Part shown: one piece after another, positions 32,422 through 41,440 of the stretch
Position numbering within the stretch: position 1 is the first letter of the stretch
Layout: each line of letters begins with the position of its first letter
Source: Bradyrhizobium sp. Ai1a-2
GTDB taxonomy: Bacteria > Pseudomonadota > Alphaproteobacteria > Rhizobiales > Xanthobacteraceae
DNA length: 64,000 nucleotides
Direction: 5' to 3'
NCBI RefSeq assembly: GCF_000426245.1
Contig: NZ_AUEZ01000022.1
Location: forward strand, 1-64,000
Position numbers and translations under genes: made by a program
The notes under the pieces: model-generated
The model's input: the letters and a program-made list of their open reading frames with translations, nothing else
What the model was told of the DNA's origin: nothing
Database searches by the model: none

Positions 32422-34104
32422 TCACTCTTGCGGCATTCCGGCCTTGTGCAGCCCGCTCCTGAACCGCTGATGAAATTGCGCGAACGCGGGATTGTCATCG
32501 GGGACGTAGTCCCACTGCGCCACGGTCCGTGTCCACGTAGCCGGGAGCGAGAGATATCGCGCCAGCGTCGCGCGTGCTTCGGCATCTTGCCCGGCCAGAG
32601 CGAGCTGTGAGGCCAGAGCAGCAAGGATGATCGGCGTCTCCGGAGAAGCGGCAGCCGCGCGGCGCAACCATACGAGGGCCTCGTCGTCCTGGCCCATCTG
32701 GAAGTACGCCAAGCCCTTGAACAGCAGGAATATTGGCGTTGCGGGATCGCGCGGGCTGAGACGCGTTCCACGGTCGACATAGGCGAGTATCTGTTCAGGC
32801 CGGGCAAGGAAGAAGTTGAGAACTGCGAGAGCCCTGTAAGCGTCGACCGAACTCGGGTTCAGCGCCAAACAGCGTTCGGCGGCGGCGACAGCGTCGCTGA
32901 CGCGGCGTCTGCCTTCGAGTACGGTGGCTTTGGCGCAGTGTGCCGCATAATAGCCGGGATCGACCTCGAGCGCCCGCGACACCAGCGTATTGGCCTGCTC
33001 CAGATCAGCCTCCCGGTCGGGACTTTGCACGCGCGACACGCGCGAACCATAATAGGTCGCCAGCCGGACCAGCGCCCGGACGTTGCGGGGATCGATGCGA
33101 AGCGCGCGTTCGCAGAGATCGAGGCGAGGGGTCGTGACTTCGCCAGTGAGGCGATAGGCGGAGGCCTCGCACTGCATCGCCAGATCCTCGGCGTCGACAT
33201 TCGACGCCGCATCGCTCGGGGAACGACTGACCTCCGCTTGCATCAGTTCGCCCTGAAGCGCACTGGCGAGCCGCGCGACGATTTCATCCTGCGTCCGCAG
33301 CAGATCGGCACGATTGACGTCAAAACGATCCGACCAGAGTGTGGACAGGGCCTGCGTATCGACCAGCCTCGCGTTGATGCGCAGCGATCCATCGCTTCGT
33401 AGCACGCTGCCCTCGAGCGCGTAGCGCACGCCAAGCTCGCGACCGATTTGCTTGATGTCGACGACTTTGCCCTTCAGGCTGAGCGCACTGCCGGCGGAGA
33501 TGACGGTCGAGCCGCGCAGCCGCGACAATGCGCTCGTGAGGTCTTCTGTGACGACATCGCCGAGATAGTCCTGGGCTGGATCGCCGTTCAGATTGGCGAA
33601 AGGGAGCACCACCAGCGACAGGCGCGGCGGGACGCTCGTCTGCTGCCACCAGCGCATGCCGTACCAGGCTCCGCCGGCCAGCGCGAAAATGGCGACCATC
33701 GACAGCAGCGCGGGCGTCCATCGCCGTCTCCTGACGTCATGCTTCTCGGGAGCCGGCGTTTCGACAGATACCGAGACGACCGGATTATCGTCCAGTCTCG
33801 TCACGGGTCCGACATAGGCGTAGCCGCGTCGCGACACGGTCTTGATCATCGTCTGGTCGGTGTCCCCAAGCGCGGCCCGGACCTCGCTCACGCAGCGGGT
33901 CAGCGAGTCCTCGGTCACGACGACGCCGGGCCAGATTTTTGACAGCAACTCGTCCTTGGTGACGAGGCGGCCGGCGTGGGTGACCAGATATTGCAGCAGG
34001 GCAAAGCTCTTGGGCCGCAATGGAATCTCGGCGCCATTGCGGCACAGATGGCCGAGCGAGAGGTCGAGCGTCGCTTCACCGATCAGGTACCGATCCGCCG
34101 ACAT
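32422..34104 (-). CDS. CadC/adenylate-cyclase-like winged-helix TPR regulator
   Basis: 560 residues. N-terminal OmpR-type winged helix (about 10-100: LRPKSFALLQYLVTHAGRLV, then VSRRGYAYVGPV), a single membrane helix (about 135-155), a FlgO/TolB-like domain (about 165-260: LVVLPFANLNGDPAQDYLGD) and TPR-like repeats to the C terminus. ToxR-like membrane-bound regulator plan: DNA-binding cytoplasmic, sensor outside or at the membrane. Divergent from the amidohydrolase gene; the 172-base gap is a plausible shared regulatory region. Confidence 0.88.
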   Translation of the reverse strand: MSADRYLIGEATLDLSLGHLCRNGAEIPLRPKSFALLQYLVTHAGRLVTKDELLSKIWPGVVVTEDSLTRCVSEVRAALGDTDQTMIKTVSRRGYAYVGPVTRLDDNPVVSVSVETPAPEKHDVRRRRWTPALLSMVAIFALAGGAWYGMRWWQQTSVPPRLSLVVLPFANLNGDPAQDYLGDVVTEDLTSALSRLRGSTVISAGSALSLKGKVVDIKQIGRELGVRYALEGSVLRSDGSLRINARLVDTQALSTLWSDRFDVNRADLLRTQDEIVARLASALQGELMQAEVSRSPSDAASNVDAEDLAMQCEASAYRLTGEVTTPRLDLCERALRIDPRNVRALVRLATYYGSRVSRVQSPDREADLEQANTLVSRALEVDPGYYAAHCAKATVLEGRRRVSDAVAAAERCLALNPSSVDAYRALAVLNFFLARPEQILAYVDRGTRLSPRDPATPIFLLFKGLAYFQMGQDDEALVWLRRAAAASPETPIILAALASQLALAGQDAEARATLARYLSLPATWTRTVAQWDYVPDDNPAFAQFHQRFRSGLHKAGMPQE

Positions 34105-34276
34105 CCAGATCCTGCCCCTCCGGGCCGATTTCAGCCGCTACCGCCGCAGAGTCCGCGTTTTCAGCGCTGCATCGGCAATTCTTCAGCGTTCCTTCAGGAC
34201 GCGCAAGGGTTGCGGCGACAAAAATGGCCATCCGCGCGGTCAGAGGTCCGCGCCACTATGGCAGGGGAGGGCTATC

Positions 34277-35950
34277 ATGAGGATGACAGGTGTCCGTGGC
34301 CGGATCGGCTACTTTGTGGGGTGCGTGGAGATCGCTGCGGCGCTCCTTGTCGGCTCAGCCGCTCTCGCCGAGCCGCAACTGCTTCTGGTCAACGCCAAGG
34401 TTTTCACCGCCGATCCCGCGCTGCCCTACGCCGAGGCCGTCGCGGTCGAAGGCGGCCGTATCCTCGCGGTTGGCAGCAACGAGCAGGTGCATGCGCTCCG
34501 CGGACCGAGCACGCGGGTCATCGACGCGGGTGGCCGGCTGGTCACCCCCGGGCTGATCGAAGCGCATGTCCATCTCGGAACCGAACTGCCGACACCGCCG
34601 CTGGCCATGCCGAACCTGCCGTTTCCCGGCCCGACGCCCGAGCAGGCCCTGGCTGCGGTGGAGCAGGCGGCCAAGACGCGCAAAGACTGGATCACAGCCT
34701 ATGTCGGCCCGCTCATTGGGCGCGATCGCCGCAACTGGCGTAAGGCGCTGGATGCCGTGGCGCTGGAAACGCCGGTGTTTCTGCGAGGATTTTGGGGACA
34801 CACCAGCATTGTCAACAGCGAAGGCCTTCGGCGGCTCGGGATCGCCGAAGACATCGCCGATCCCCTGGGCGGATGGTGGGGGCGGGACGAAAGCGGCCGG
34901 CTCGACGGGCGGGCCTATGAGGCGGCCGAGACGATCACACCGCGCATCCGTCCCGCCACTGCCGAAGGCCTGGCTGCAGTCTTCGGCGAGGCGCAAAAGC
35001 GTTACGCACGCTGGGGAGTCACGTCGATTCACCTGATGAATAACGACAAGTCGCTGGAGGTGACGCTCGCCGGGCTCGCCGCAGCAAAGCCGCAGCAGAA
35101 ATGGACGGTCTATTCATGGGGCACCTGGCAGACAACGGCACAGCGCATTCCCGACGCCTGGGCCGTGATTGACGCTGCGGCCAAGCGGACGCCGGCCAAG
35201 GTGCGTGTCGAAGGACCGAAGTGGATGCTCGACGGCACCCCCATTGAACAGAATTCGTTGCAGCGCGCAGCCTACGACGGCCGTCCCGGATGGAACGGGC
35301 GGTCGAACTTTTCCGACGACCAATTACGCGAAATCTTGCAGCTTGCCTTGGCGCGGCCGACGCAACTCGCACTGCACGTCGTCGGAGACGCGCAAACCGA
35401 TCGCCTGCTGAGTATGATGGAGCAACTGGCGCCCGCCTCGGCGTGGCGGTCGAAGCGCGTGCGGATCGAACATGGCGACGGCATCGGACGTGACGCGTTC
35501 GAACGCGTTGCAGGCCTCGGCCTCGTCGTCATCCAGAATCCGACCCATCTTGCAATCCCGCCCGTAGCTGGGAAGAAATTGCACGAGCACGACATGGTGC
35601 TGAAGAGCCTTGGCAACGCGGGCATTCCGTTGGCGCTCGGCTCCGACGGCGGCCCGAACGAGCAGAACCCCTTTCTGAATTTGATGCTTGCCGTGCTGGT
35701 TTCGAACGAACCCACCGAGGCTCTGACACGCGAACAGGCTCTTACGGCTTACACCGCCGGCGGCGCATATGCCGAAGGTGAAGAGCGGCGCAAGGGACGG
35801 CTTGCGCCCGGTTTTGCCGCCGACATAGCCGTGCTCTCCCAGGACGTGTTGACGGCGCCAACGCAGCAACTGCCGGCCACGACCAGCCTGTTGACCATCG
35901 TGGATGGCGAAGTGATCTTCGCGGATGCGATGTTCGCATCGGCGAACTAG
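34277..35950 (+). CDS. Exported amidohydrolase (YtcJ-like)
   Basis: 557 residues. Signal peptide to about residue 31 (SAALA), then a metal-dependent hydrolase fold: EAHVHLG, WMLDGTP, HVVGDAQTD, and ALGSDGGPNEQNPF. Length and the late metal Asp place it in the amidohydrolase-3/YtcJ class. Substrate unknown. GGGGAGG precedes ATG 34277; the longer frame crosses the divergent promoter. Confidence 0.9.
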   Translation: MRMTGVRGRIGYFVGCVEIAAALLVGSAALAEPQLLLVNAKVFTADPALPYAEAVAVEGGRILAVGSNEQVHALRGPSTRVIDAGGRLVTPGLIEAHVHLGTELPTPPLAMPNLPFPGPTPEQALAAVEQAAKTRKDWITAYVGPLIGRDRRNWRKALDAVALETPVFLRGFWGHTSIVNSEGLRRLGIAEDIADPLGGWWGRDESGRLDGRAYEAAETITPRIRPATAEGLAAVFGEAQKRYARWGVTSIHLMNNDKSLEVTLAGLAAAKPQQKWTVYSWGTWQTTAQRIPDAWAVIDAAAKRTPAKVRVEGPKWMLDGTPIEQNSLQRAAYDGRPGWNGRSNFSDDQLREILQLALARPTQLALHVVGDAQTDRLLSMMEQLAPASAWRSKRVRIEHGDGIGRDAFERVAGLGLVVIQNPTHLAIPPVAGKKLHEHDMVLKSLGNAGIPLALGSDGGPNEQNPFLNLMLAVLVSNEPTEALTREQALTAYTAGGAYAEGEERRKGRLAPGFAADIAVLSQDVLTAPTQQLPATTSLLTIVDGEVIFADAMFASAN

Positions 35951-36016
35951 TTCGCGGGTCGCAACCGGCTGTCGATCGGGCTATGATCGGGCAAAACAAG
36001 CCCGGGAACTCATGCC

Positions 36017-36802
36017 ATGCAACAGCAAACACCGCCGGAACAGTTAGATCCGGCCACGATGGTGGCCGATCTCAACAACCTGCTCCGGCTGAAGACCACC
36101 GTGATCGGCCTGAAACTGTTCGAGCGCGTCGAGGACATGATGGCGATCCCGAAGATCCGGCGTCCGACCGCGGTCCACACCACCGACCAGATCGTGAGTA
36201 TGGCCTCGCGGCTCGGCTGGACGGTCGGCGTCACCGCCGACGATCTCGTCGGCGCGCAATGCCGGGCCGTTATCGGGCTCGGGCCACAGGACGAGAAATG
36301 GCTGGCGGGCGAATCCTATGTCGGGGTCTGGCATGGCACCGCGGAAGATGCGCGCAAGCGCCAGGAGGCGCTCGATGTGGTGCCCTATGGCCAGTACAAG
36401 GCATTCGTGGCAAGCCCGCTCTCCAGCGGCCGGCTGAACCCGCCCGATATCTGCCTCGTCTATGCGACGCCGGGGCAGATGATCATCCTGATCAACGGCC
36501 TCCAATATACCGGCTACAGGAAATTCGAATGGGGCGTGGTCGGCGAGACCGCCTGCGCGGATTCCTGGGGACGGGCGTTGAAGACGCGCGAGCCGTCGCT
36601 GTCGCTGCCTTGCTTCGCCGAGCGGCGCTATGGCGGCGTGCCTGACGAAGAGATGCTGATGGCGTTGCCGCCGGCCGATCTCGCCAAGGCGATCGCCGGC
36701 ATGAAGCAGCTTGCCAAGAACGGCCTGCGCTATCCGATCGCGCCCTACGGCATCCAGGCCGACGTACGCGCCGGCATGGGCGTGTCGTATGCGAAGAAAT
36801 AG
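36017..36802 (+). CDS. DUF169 family protein
   Basis: 261 residues: LRLKTTVIGLKLFERVEDMM, GVTADDLVGAQCRAVIGLG, and GETACADSWG with invariant cysteines, as in DUF169. Uncharacterised; members occur near metal or nitrogen metabolism genes. It follows the amidohydrolase by 66 bases, possibly co-transcribed. Confidence 0.88.
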   Translation: MQQQTPPEQLDPATMVADLNNLLRLKTTVIGLKLFERVEDMMAIPKIRRPTAVHTTDQIVSMASRLGWTVGVTADDLVGAQCRAVIGLGPQDEKWLAGESYVGVWHGTAEDARKRQEALDVVPYGQYKAFVASPLSSGRLNPPDICLVYATPGQMIILINGLQYTGYRKFEWGVVGETACADSWGRALKTREPSLSLPCFAERRYGGVPDEEMLMALPPADLAKAIAGMKQLAKNGLRYPIAPYGIQADVRAGMGVSYAKK

Positions 36803-36825
36803 TCATTGCGAAATGGTGCCAAAAG

Positions 36826-36909
36826 CGTCATTGCGAGCGTAGCGAAGCAATCCATGCAGCCGCTCGCGGAGATATGGATTGCTTCGTCGCTTCGCTCCTC
36901 GCAATGACG
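36826..36909. repeat. CATTGCGAG-type REP-like palindrome, copy 2
   Basis: GTCATTGCGAGCGTAGCGAAGC arm, loop, then GCTCCTCGCAATGACG. Overlaps the short leader of the next gene (start 36931). Confidence 0.85.
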
Positions 36910-36930
36910 AGAAGTCTCAAGGAAATCATC

Positions 36931-38103
36931 ATGTCGTCGAAGTTCGACATCGTCGTTTATGGCGCAACCGGCTTCACCGGCCAGCTCGTCGCCGAATATC
37001 TCGCCGAGCATTACAAGGGCGATGGCCTGACATGGGCGATGGCCGGGCGCAGCAAGGACAAGCTTGCCTCGGTGCGCGACGCCATCGGCGCGCCTGCGGA
37101 CACGCCGTTGATCGTTGCCGATTCAAGCGACGTCGCGTCGCTGAAAGCCATGGTTGGGCAGGCGAAATCCGTGATCAGCACGGTCGGCCCGTATCAGCTC
37201 TATGGCAACGACCTGGTCGCCGCTTGCGTGGAAGCGGGTGTCGATTATTTCGATCTCTGCGGTGAGCCGATCTGGATGCGGCAGGTCATCGACAAGCACG
37301 AGGCTGCGGCGAAGGCGAGCGGGGCGCGCATCGTGTTTTCCTGCGGCTTCGACTCGGTGCCGTTCGAGCTCGGCGCGTTCTTCGTGCAGGAGGAGGCCAA
37401 ACGCGTGTTCGGCACGCCGGCATCGCGCGTCAAAGGCCGCGTGCGCGACCTCAGCGGCACGCTCTCGGGCGGCACCGCGGCAAGCGCCAAGGCGACCTTC
37501 GATGCTGTTGCCAAGGATCTCAGTCTCGTGGCCATCCTGAAGGATCCCTTTGCGCTGACACCCGGATTCAAAGGCCCCAAACAACCGCAAGGCAACAGGC
37601 CGGCCTACGAGGAAGACCTGCAGTCATGGGCGGCGCCGTTCATGATGGCGTTGATCAACACGCGTAACGTCCATCGCGCGAACATGCTGATGGGTTTCCC
37701 CTACGGCAAGGAATTCATCTACGACGAGATGGTGCTGACCGGTGCCGGCGAGAAAGGCGAAGCCAACGCCAAGCTGGTGATGGCCGCGAACACCGAGAAG
37801 ACCGGTCCGAACGCGCCAAAGCCGGGCGAGGGGCCCTCGAAGGAAGAACGCGAGAACGGTCGCTACGATCTGCTGTACGTCGCGATTGCGCCCGACGGCC
37901 GTCAGGTGCGAGCGTCGGTGAAGGGCGATCGCGATCCCGGCTATGGATCGACAGCGAAGATGATCTCGGAATGCGCCATCTGCCTGCTGCGCGATGCGTC
38001 GGATGTTCCCGCCGGCATCTGGACGCCGGGTGCTGCGATGAAGGACAAGCTCGTCAAGCGGCTGGTCGATCACGCCGGCCTGACGTTTACGGTGGAGAAG
38101 TAG
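36931..38103 (+). CDS. Saccharopine-dehydrogenase-like NAD(P) oxidoreductase
   Basis: 390 residues. N-terminal Rossmann YGATGFTGQL near residue 10, then STVGPYQLYG and YFDLCGEP. The family includes trans-acting enoyl reductases and saccharopine dehydrogenases; C-terminal half (from about 200) is the variable catalytic lobe. Substrate unknown. Start 36931 has AAGGAA upstream; the longer frame begins within the repeat. Confidence 0.85.
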   Translation: MSSKFDIVVYGATGFTGQLVAEYLAEHYKGDGLTWAMAGRSKDKLASVRDAIGAPADTPLIVADSSDVASLKAMVGQAKSVISTVGPYQLYGNDLVAACVEAGVDYFDLCGEPIWMRQVIDKHEAAAKASGARIVFSCGFDSVPFELGAFFVQEEAKRVFGTPASRVKGRVRDLSGTLSGGTAASAKATFDAVAKDLSLVAILKDPFALTPGFKGPKQPQGNRPAYEEDLQSWAAPFMMALINTRNVHRANMLMGFPYGKEFIYDEMVLTGAGEKGEANAKLVMAANTEKTGPNAPKPGEGPSKEERENGRYDLLYVAIAPDGRQVRASVKGDRDPGYGSTAKMISECAICLLRDASDVPAGIWTPGAAMKDKLVKRLVDHAGLTFTVEK

Positions 38104-38113
38104 GTTTGCAAAT

Positions 38114-38198
38114 GTAGGATGGGTAGAGCGAAGCGAAACCCATCAGCTTCGGAGCAAGCCTGGCGATGGTGGGTTTCGCTTCGCTCTACCCACCCTAC
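38114..38198. repeat. Long-stem inverted repeat (GGGTAGAGCGAAGCGAAACCC)
   Basis: Arms GTAGGATGGGTAGAGCGAAG...GAAACCCATC and GATGGTGGGTTTCGCTTCGC...CTACCCACCCTAC, almost fully complementary over about 30 bases. Between the convergent genes at 36931 and 38202; could act as a bidirectional terminator or hairpin element. Confidence 0.75.
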
Positions 38199-38201
38199 AA
38201 T

Positions 38202-39398
38202 TTATGCCGTCTTCGGATCATAGACGTACATGAAGTCCATGCATCGCGATGTCACCGGCAGCAGCAGACTGAGCACCTGATCGCGCAGCCACGCTCCCGC
38301 GGCGCTGAATTCGCGCTTGCTGTTGCCGTTGCGGCGGGCGATCGCGACGATCTTTTCCGCGCGCGGCCGGCGCTCGTGCTCGAAATTCTGGAAGGTCAGG
38401 CCGAGTTCCTGGCCGTCCAGCATGAGCTTGCCGAGCCGCATCGCATCTTCCAGCGCCAGCGAAGCGCCCTGGCCGGCGTGCGGGCTGGTGGCATGGGCGG
38501 CGTCGCCGATGAGGAGCGAGCGCTTGCGCGACCAGGTCGGCAGGCTCGCGACATCGAGCGTATCGGTCACCACGATGTTCTCGGCGGCCTCGATGATGCG
38601 CGGGATCGGATCGTGCCAGCCTCGATGGAAGTCGCGCAAATGCTGTTTTAGCGCCCCTTGATCCATGGCGCGGAACGTGGCGGCGTCGACACCGTGCGAC
38701 GGCTGCGTGCTCCACCACATCACGCCGTCGGCGGGATCGGAGCTGCAGAAGCCATAGCCGAAGAAGCCGCTTTGGCCGAACGTGGTCTCGACGCGGCCGC
38801 CGATCGATCTATCTTCGAGCACCGAGCGAGGTACGAAGCCGCCGAAACCGATCAGCCCGGTGTCGAATGGCTTTGGCCCGTCGGGCACAACATGGCGCCG
38901 CACCTTCGAGTGCACGCCGTCGGCGCCGATCAGGAAATCGCCTTCGGCGGTCGTGCCGTCGGCGAAGTAGGCGACGATCGGCTGGTCAGGACGGTCGATG
39001 ATCTTGACTAGACGCTTCTCGAAATAGAGCTCGGCATTCGAGCACCAGGCCTTGTTGAAGAGGATCTCCTGCAGCGTGGCGCGACGGAGATTGACGGCCG
39101 GCTGGCCAAAGCGCTTCTCCATGTTGCGGTTGATCGAGCCGAGCTTCCTGCCTCCTTGCGAATAGAAATCGAAGGATTCGGCGATCGAACCCTGACGGAT
39201 CAGTTCGTCGGCGAGGCCGAGCTCGGCCATCACATGCATGCCGTTCGGCGCAATCTGCAGGCCGCCGCCGATGCCGCTCGAATGCGGCCAGCCCTCGTAG
39301 ACCTCGACGTCGTAGCCGGCGCGCTTGAGGAAGATCGCAGCGACAGGGCCGGCGATGCCGCCGCCAATGATCAGGGCCTTGCGGGGACGGCGCGGCAT
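38202..39398 (-). CDS. FAD-dependent monooxygenase
   Basis: 398 residues. Group A flavoprotein hydroxylase: GGGIAGPVAAIFLKRAG at the N terminus, GADGVHSKVR (DG motif) near 150, and GDAAHATSPHAGQGASLALE (GD motif) near 300. Would hydroxylate an aromatic or related substrate. The MarR gene is divergent and its palindrome (39453-39465) lies between them, so this gene is probably the MarR target. Confidence 0.92.
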   Translation of the reverse strand: MPRRPRKALIIGGGIAGPVAAIFLKRAGYDVEVYEGWPHSSGIGGGLQIAPNGMHVMAELGLADELIRQGSIAESFDFYSQGGRKLGSINRNMEKRFGQPAVNLRRATLQEILFNKAWCSNAELYFEKRLVKIIDRPDQPIVAYFADGTTAEGDFLIGADGVHSKVRRHVVPDGPKPFDTGLIGFGGFVPRSVLEDRSIGGRVETTFGQSGFFGYGFCSSDPADGVMWWSTQPSHGVDAATFRAMDQGALKQHLRDFHRGWHDPIPRIIEAAENIVVTDTLDVASLPTWSRKRSLLIGDAAHATSPHAGQGASLALEDAMRLGKLMLDGQELGLTFQNFEHERRPRAEKIVAIARRNGNSKREFSAAGAWLRDQVLSLLLPVTSRCMDFMYVYDPKTA

Positions 39399-39452
39399 GG
39401 CTTGCTCCGTTCGGTTGCGTGCGTTAGGAAAGGTGAGTAGTTAATTATCTTA

Positions 39453-39465
39453 ATATCTAAGATAT
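39453..39465. promoter_or_regulatory. Candidate MarR operator
   Basis: Perfect 13-base palindrome ATATCT-A-AGATAT, 27 bases before the marR TTG and 55 before the monooxygenase ATG (39398), in an AT-rich strip. MarR proteins bind such 16-20 bp palindromes. Confidence 0.6.
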
Positions 39466-39491
39466 CGAATTACTAAGAGATAGGAGAAGCC

Positions 39492-40013
39492 TTGTCAAGG
39501 TCGAAACCGCGCGTGGCGTTGATGCAGGAATTGGAAGAGGCGATGCGGCGGTCGTCCGCACAGGGCGTGCTGTATGGGCAAGCCGTTGCCAACGTGGCGG
39601 GAATTTCCGGTTCCGACCTCGAATGCCTCGACTTCCTCAACCTCGAAGGCCGCGTGACGGCGGGCCGGCTTGCGGAGGTCACCGGGCTCACCACCGGCGC
39701 CATCACCGGCGTGGTCGACCGCCTGGAGAAGGCCGGCTTCGTGCGCCGCGAGCGCGATGAGACCGACCGCCGCAAGGTCTTCATCGTGACTGTGCCCGAG
39801 AACACCGCCAGGATCGGCCGCCACTACGTTCCGATGCAGGAGGCGATGCACCGCCTCTGGGGCACTTATTCGGAAGCGGAGCTGCAATTGCTGCTGCGCT
39901 TCGCCAGCGAAGGCTACAAGGCTGTGCTGGAGGCAACCGAGAAACTCAAGGGGCTGCTCGATACGCCCGAGGACAAGTCGGCTAAGAAGCGCGGGCGGCC
40001 GCCTCGGCGGTGA
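39492..40013 (+). CDS. MarR-family regulator
   Basis: 173 residues. Winged-helix core: LNLEGRVTAGRLAEVTGLTT, VVDRLEKAGFVRRERDETDR. A basic C-terminal tail (KRGRPPRR) is an addition. TTG 39492 is used because AGGAGA stands 5-10 bases before it; the first ATG is 30 bases in. Its last 32 bases overlap the 3' end of the convergent O-antigen ligase gene. Confidence 0.92.
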   Translation: MSRSKPRVALMQELEEAMRRSSAQGVLYGQAVANVAGISGSDLECLDFLNLEGRVTAGRLAEVTGLTTGAITGVVDRLEKAGFVRRERDETDRRKVFIVTVPENTARIGRHYVPMQEAMHRLWGTYSEAELQLLLRFASEGYKAVLEATEKLKGLLDTPEDKSAKKRGRPPRR

Positions 40014-41256
40014 GCGCCGGTTCGGCAGCGGCGCGATAACGCGACGCGGCGGCATACATGCCCCACATCGCTCCCAGCATCATCCAGAAGTGCCGCCAGT
40101 GGTCGGTGTCGATGATGAAGCTTTCGCCGACGGTGCCGAGGAAGGCCGAGAAGATCGCCACATAGGTCCGCTGCCAGGGCACGGGCAGGAAGACGTAGCG
40201 GAAGCCCGTGATCACGGTGACGAAGACCAGCGCCGGATAGACGACGCCGGAGATCCAGCCGCCTGACATGAACGCGTTCAGGTAGGAATTGTGGGTGTCT
40301 TCGGGGAAGTAGTTGTGAAACTGCAGCGGGCCGATGCCGAAGGGCAGGTCGAGCGCCATCTCGGCGCCGAGGATGTGGCGCCCGAACCGGCCGAAGCGGC
40401 CCTCGTCATAGCTCTGGTCGAAGCTTGCGCGCTGCTTGAACATCTGCGCGACCGAGTCGAATGACAGCAGGATCGCGATTAGCGCGACCGCGAGGATGAC
40501 GGCAACGAGCGCCATCACAATGATGCGCGAGCGCTCCGTCTGGGAGCGGCTGGTCAAGACCATCAGCGCCAGCATGAAGGCCGCGGTGATCACGAGGCCA
40601 CCCCAGGCCGCGCGCGAGAACGCGAGCAGGATCGCGAGCGACATGATGCCGAAGGCGATGCTGTTGCGGAACGCCTTGCCGGGAGGATCGGAGACGACGC
40701 TTTGCAACGAGAACAGCGCTGGCAGGATCAGGAAGGCGCCGAGCACGTTCGGGTCCTTGAATGTGCCGCGGGCGCGGTCATACAGGGTCAGGAGATCGTT
40801 GCCGCCGGGCACGAGGTGGAAATAGCCGCCGACCGCCGCGAGCGATGCGATCATCCCGCCGACGACGAGGCCGCGCCGGAGCATGTCGAGCCGCGCCTCG
40901 GTATCTTCGGAGACGACCATGGCGAAGAACACCACGGTGACTGCCATGTACCAGGACGTCGCGATCCAGGTCGCGACCTCCGGCCTGTCCAGGAACGGAA
41001 TGGCGCCGATGCTGTAGCCGACATTGAGCACGACGAGCATCAGGAGCAGCGGCATGAAGGCGAGCCGCATCCGCATGCCCGTGGCGAAGAAGATGACTGC
41101 CGCCGTCAGCGTGACCAATTCGTAGGGGCTCGGCTCGATGAAGACGATCGCGCCGGAAGCGCCTGCGAGCCACACCATCGCGCGCTGCAGCGCCAGCACG
41201 CCCGGCGGAACCGTGGCTTGCGGGAAGGTGGTGCTGGCTGTTGCGGCGTAGGCCAT
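39982..41256 (-). CDS. O-antigen ligase family protein
   Basis: 424 residues, about 11 membrane helices. Contains the large periplasmic loop typical of WaaL/O-antigen ligase and polymerase (FPEDTHNSYLNAFMSGG, the conserved His-rich motif). Joins or polymerises the surface polysaccharide. First gene (3' end) of the EPS group; a repeat separates it from the transferase gene. Its end overlaps the marR end on the other strand. Confidence 0.88.
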   Translation of the reverse strand: MAYAATASTTFPQATVPPGVLALQRAMVWLAGASGAIVFIEPSPYELVTLTAAVIFFATGMRMRLAFMPLLLMLVVLNVGYSIGAIPFLDRPEVATWIATSWYMAVTVVFFAMVVSEDTEARLDMLRRGLVVGGMIASLAAVGGYFHLVPGGNDLLTLYDRARGTFKDPNVLGAFLILPALFSLQSVVSDPPGKAFRNSIAFGIMSLAILLAFSRAAWGGLVITAAFMLALMVLTSRSQTERSRIIVMALVAVILAVALIAILLSFDSVAQMFKQRASFDQSYDEGRFGRFGRHILGAEMALDLPFGIGPLQFHNYFPEDTHNSYLNAFMSGGWISGVVYPALVFVTVITGFRYVFLPVPWQRTYVAIFSAFLGTVGESFIIDTDHWRHFWMMLGAMWGMYAAASRYRAAAEPALTAEAAARAS

Positions 41257-41286
41257 CACGGCCGGCCTGTCCGCAGACTTGTTTCA

Positions 41287-41408
41287 CCTCTCCCGCTTGC
41301 GGGGGAGGTCGGCGCGTCAGCGCCGGGTGGGGGCTCTCTCCACTTGCTCGGACAGCATGAATCGCGGAGGCACCCCCACCCCAGCCCTCCCCCGCAGGCG
41401 GGAGAGCG
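41287..41408. repeat. CTCTCCCGC/GCGGGAGAG palindromic repeat
   Basis: CTCTCCCGCTTGCGGGGGAG...GCCGGGTGGGGG and CACCCCCACCCC...CCGCAGGCGGGAGAG inverted arms, between ligase start and transferase stop. Confidence 0.7.
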
Positions 41409-41440
41409 GGCGGACCGCCGTCGTGGCTGCGACTCGATCA

